DNA of 64,000 bases from contig JAEPOO010000001.1 in assembly GCA_017642855.1 (NCBI GenBank), positions 1,397,072-1,461,071 on the forward strand, read 5' to 3'. This stretch comes from Pseudomonadales bacterium (lineage in GTDB: Bacteria; Pseudomonadota; Gammaproteobacteria; Pseudomonadales; Azotimanducaceae). Under the pieces are notes generated by a model. That model had not been told where the DNA came from. It was given only the letters and a program-made list of their open reading frames with translations, and ran no database searches. Both the position numbers and the translations under genes were made by a program. Positions 61,735 to 64,000 of the stretch are shown in pieces (within the stretch, counting starts at the first letter, position 1; each line of letters begins with the position of its first letter).

Positions 61735-63315
61735 ATGAGTTTCGATTGGGCCATGCCCTATTCCGCAAACCGTTCACCGGTATTCGCTAAAAACTTGGTT
61801 GCCACATCACAACCACTCGCTGTTGAAGCCGGCATTAATGCCATGCGCCGCGGTGGCAATGCAGTGGATGCAGCAATCGCTACAGCGATCACGCTGACCG
61901 TCGTTGAACCCAACAACAACGGTATCGGCAGCGATGCGTTTGTCATCGTTCACGACGGCAAAGCGTTACATGGTTTAAATGCTTCTGGCCGTTCTCCCGC
62001 GGCCATGACGCCAGATCGTTTTAAAAACCAAACAGCCATGCCGGTCTGGGGCTGGGAAGCCGTCACTGTGCCCGGCGCGGTCAGTGCCTGGGTCGCACTG
62101 TCTGAACGATTCGGCATGCTCCCTTTCGCAGATCTCTTTGAAGATGCCATTCGACATGCGCACCAGGGATTTCAGGTGGGTCCAAAGAGCGGCTTTTTCT
62201 GGCGATACACTGTGGACAGGTCGAAACGCTTTAAAGCATTCACCGATACCTTCTCCATCGATGGTCGCGCACCGGCCATCGGCGAAGTGATGAAACTTCC
62301 GGACCACGCGCGCACGTTACAGATCATTGCGGAAACTCGAGGTGAAGACTTTTATCGAGGCGCACTGGCCGAGGCCATCGCCGCCGATGCCGCAGAACAT
62401 GGCGCCTGCATGACAGCAGAAGACCTTGCGAACCATCAGTGTGATTGGGTGGACCCGATCAGCATGGACGGCTTTGATGCGACACTGCACGAGATCCCGC
62501 CGAATGGCCAGGGTCTGATGGCGTTAATCGCCCTCGGCATCCTGAAACATATCCACGGCGACCTGCCTCTCGACAGTGCGGACAGTGTGCACCTGCAGAT
62601 TGAAGCTCAGCGCATCGCGTTTGCTGAAGCAGAACGACATCTCGCCGATCTCAGTCACATGAGAGTCAAACCGGAAGCGCTACTCGATGAGCGTTACCTG
62701 AAGTCGAGAGCCGATGAGATCTCGATCGATAAAGCGAACCCAAATCCAACCACGCTGGGCGCTGGTGAGGACACGGTGTATCTCACCACCGCTGATGACA
62801 ACGGCATGATGGTGTCGATGATTCAGTCAAACTATCGCGGGTTTGGTTCAGGCATCGTTGTGCCGGGGACCGGCATCAGCCTACAGAATCGTGGTTCCGG
62901 ATTTACTTTGGAAGAAGGACATGCCAACCAGGTTGGTCCATCAAAGCGCCCCTATCACACCATCATTCCGGGCTTTGTCACTAAAGGCGGTGATGCCGCC
63001 ATGTCTTTCGGCGTCATGGGCGGCCATATGCAGGCGCAGGGTCATCTGCAGATGATGGTGCGAATCATGTTGAACGGACAGAACCCGCAGGCAGCATCAG
63101 ATGCGCCCCGATGGCACGTGTTCGAGGATGGTCGTGTCGCACTGGAAGATGGTTTCGATCTGAAGGTGATTGAAGCCTTGCAGAAACGTGGCCATCACAT
63201 CGTGCTCGGCGAGCAGGAACACTTGTTTGGTGGCGCTCAGCTCATTGCCAAAATGGAAGAAGGTTACTGCGCAGGTTCAGATCACCGAAAGGAAGGACTC
63301 GCCTCCGGTTTCTGA
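61735..63315 (+). CDS. Gamma-glutamyltransferase-like Ntn hydrolase (no signal peptide)
   Basis: The protein has 526 residues, close to YwrD-type relatives. The start is ATG 61735 after GAAGAG. Motifs are GNAVDAAIATAITLTVVEP, GIGSDAFVIVHDGK and LNASGRSPAAMTP. The predicted cleavage site and nucleophilic threonine lie in EDTVYLTTADDNG, followed by VSMIQSNYRGFGSGIVVPGTG. The region of autoprocessing is intact, so it should be active. Unlike the homologue at 19.6 kb it lacks a signal peptide and probably works in the cytoplasm, perhaps on a gamma-glutamyl or related amide other than exported glutathione. Confidence 0.9.
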   Translation: MSFDWAMPYSANRSPVFAKNLVATSQPLAVEAGINAMRRGGNAVDAAIATAITLTVVEPNNNGIGSDAFVIVHDGKALHGLNASGRSPAAMTPDRFKNQTAMPVWGWEAVTVPGAVSAWVALSERFGMLPFADLFEDAIRHAHQGFQVGPKSGFFWRYTVDRSKRFKAFTDTFSIDGRAPAIGEVMKLPDHARTLQIIAETRGEDFYRGALAEAIAADAAEHGACMTAEDLANHQCDWVDPISMDGFDATLHEIPPNGQGLMALIALGILKHIHGDLPLDSADSVHLQIEAQRIAFAEAERHLADLSHMRVKPEALLDERYLKSRADEISIDKANPNPTTLGAGEDTVYLTTADDNGMMVSMIQSNYRGFGSGIVVPGTGISLQNRGSGFTLEEGHANQVGPSKRPYHTIIPGFVTKGGDAAMSFGVMGGHMQAQGHLQMMVRIMLNGQNPQAASDAPRWHVFEDGRVALEDGFDLKVIEALQKRGHHIVLGEQEHLFGGAQLIAKMEEGYCAGSDHRKEGLASGF

Positions 63316-63321
63316 TCAGAG

Positions 63322-64000
63322 CTAGTTACCGTGCAGGCAGACCCTGTTTCGGCCAGAGGCTTTTGCTTCGTATAACACCTGATCCGCCCAGCCGATCAGG
63401 TCGCGGGGTGCGTTCTCTTCATCAGGCGTCATAGTGGCAATACCAATACTGATGGTGACATTCAGATCATTGCCATCTGCCGCATAGGTGGATTGCTCAA
63501 CCGCCACGCGGAGCTGCTCAGCAAGATTTCGTGCGTTGGCAGCGGAGACATAAGGCAATATCACAGCGAATTCTTCACCGCCGTATCGCGCAACCACATC
63601 AGAAGGTCGATTAAACATTTCATCGACAGCTTTTGCGACAGCGGCAAGACACTCGTCGCCCGCCAGGTGACCATAGGTGTCATTCACTCGCTTAAAGTGA
63701 TCGATATCCAACAGCAGCATGGAAATGTCGTAACCCTGACGCCGAGCACGGCGCCATTCCTGGTCGAGCACTTCATCAAAGTACTGGCGGTTTCGAATAC
63801 CGGTGACGGCATCAATGGTGTTCAGTTCCTTCAGAATGATGTGCGCTTCTGAGAGTTTCGTCAGGGCTTCTTTCAGTTCTTCGGTACGTGTATCCACTTC
63901 ACGCTCAAGTTGCTTCTTGAGCGCTTCCTGTTCATCAATCAGGGATCGGTTTTCCATGGCAACCGATGCCTGGGAAGCCAGCGCCTCAATCAACAAGACA
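63322..64000 (-). CDS. GAF-linked GGDEF diguanylate cyclase, C-terminal part (cut by window edge)
   Basis: The frame is open to the window end, so the N-terminus is missing. The visible part begins at the end of a GAF domain (IEALASQASVAMENRSLIDEQ), then a coiled linker (KKQLEREVDTRTEELKEAL), then the GGDEF domain. The active site RYGGEEFAVILP has Gly-Gly-Glu-Glu-Phe, and an RPSD just before gives the R-x-x-D inhibition site with the expected five-residue spacing. It should make cyclic-di-GMP from two GTP under product inhibition. The linker start is closely related to the GAF end of the HD-GYP protein at 48.5 kb. Confidence 0.92.
   Translation of the reverse strand, partial: VLLIEALASQASVAMENRSLIDEQEALKKQLEREVDTRTEELKEALTKLSEAHIILKELNTIDAVTGIRNRQYFDEVLDQEWRRARRQGYDISMLLLDIDHFKRVNDTYGHLAGDECLAAVAKAVDEMFNRPSDVVARYGGEEFAVILPYVSAANARNLAEQLRVAVEQSTYAADGNDLNVTISIGIATMTPDEENAPRDLIGWADQVLYEAKASGRNRVCLHGN

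Overview
The window is a contiguous stretch of chromosome at roughly 53-55% GC, judged by eye. It most likely comes from a free-living, probably marine gammaproteobacterium. Support comes from the gene families: a DjlA-type co-chaperone, an Xni-type 5' nuclease, Prc protease, a full-length Lhr helicase, a DUF2959 lipoprotein, a GlcDEF glycolate oxidase, a CYP153-type P450 with its ferredoxin, and several acyl-CoA dehydrogenases. I see no rRNA, tRNA, CRISPR array, IS element or phage gene. Taxonomy below class is inference.

Layout. 1-2.5 kb: end of a 2Fe-2S ferredoxin, CYP153 P450, an unknown 85-residue protein and a transglutaminase-like protein, facing a second transglutaminase-like gene. 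3.4-6.7 kb: 2-hydroxyacid dehydrogenase coupled to a NatAB-like ABC transporter. 6.7-13.3 kb: LinB-type haloalkane dehalogenase, threonine ammonia-lyase, DUF1330, double FHA protein, signal peptidase I, an HSL-type esterase coupled to a Qnr-like pentapeptide protein, and a periplasmic FKBP. 13.6-21.3 kb: Prc, then a five-gene minus-strand run (gamma-glutamyltransferase, Xni, phosphomannomutase, alpha/beta hydrolase, DjlA). 21.4-31 kb: YcaQ/AlkX glycosylase with an acyl-CoA dehydrogenase, VOC protein, SRAP protein, an unusual carbamoyltransferase, GlcDEF and a RibB-type protein. 31-38 kb: a lipid-flavoured region with an HpnM/MlaC-like protein, an HpnN-like RND protein, a steroid 5-alpha-reductase homologue, a putative SCP2-like protein, a glutamine-synthetase homologue, Pmp3 and DUF2959. 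38-48 kb: peptide-binding protein, Lhr, a low-GC secreted protein of unknown function, a membrane protein, an ABM-domain protein, a histone-deacetylase-like enzyme and a small periplasmic protein. 48.5-64 kb: GAF/HD-GYP phosphodiesterase, MBL hydrolase, paired acyl-CoA dehydrogenases, a rifampicin-phosphotransferase-like enzyme with a membrane partner, GST, a heterodimeric ABC exporter, rhodanese, a second gamma-glutamyltransferase and a GGDEF cyclase cut by the window edge.

Themes. Oxidation or detoxification of hydrophobic compounds recurs (CYP153, dehalogenase, esterase, acyl-CoA dehydrogenases, GST, glyoxalase-like). Envelope lipid handling recurs (HpnM/HpnN-like pair, steroid reductase homologue, SCP2-like protein). 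Glutathione and gamma-glutamyl metabolism appears in two gamma-glutamyltransferases and a GST. Cyclic-di-GMP turnover appears in HD-GYP and GGDEF proteins with related GAF regions.

The gene order is very compact. Many same-strand neighbours share ATGA, and of 15 convergent gene pairs five overlap and six are separated by fewer than 20 bases. Three of the four wider convergent gaps hold inverted repeats clear enough to note. The best candidates for something new are the HpnM/HpnN - steroid reductase - SCP2-like cluster, the Rph-like phosphotransferase with its coupled membrane protein, the esterase/Qnr-like pair, the carbamoyltransferase lacking the usual ornithine-site motifs, and the unknown secreted protein next to lhr.
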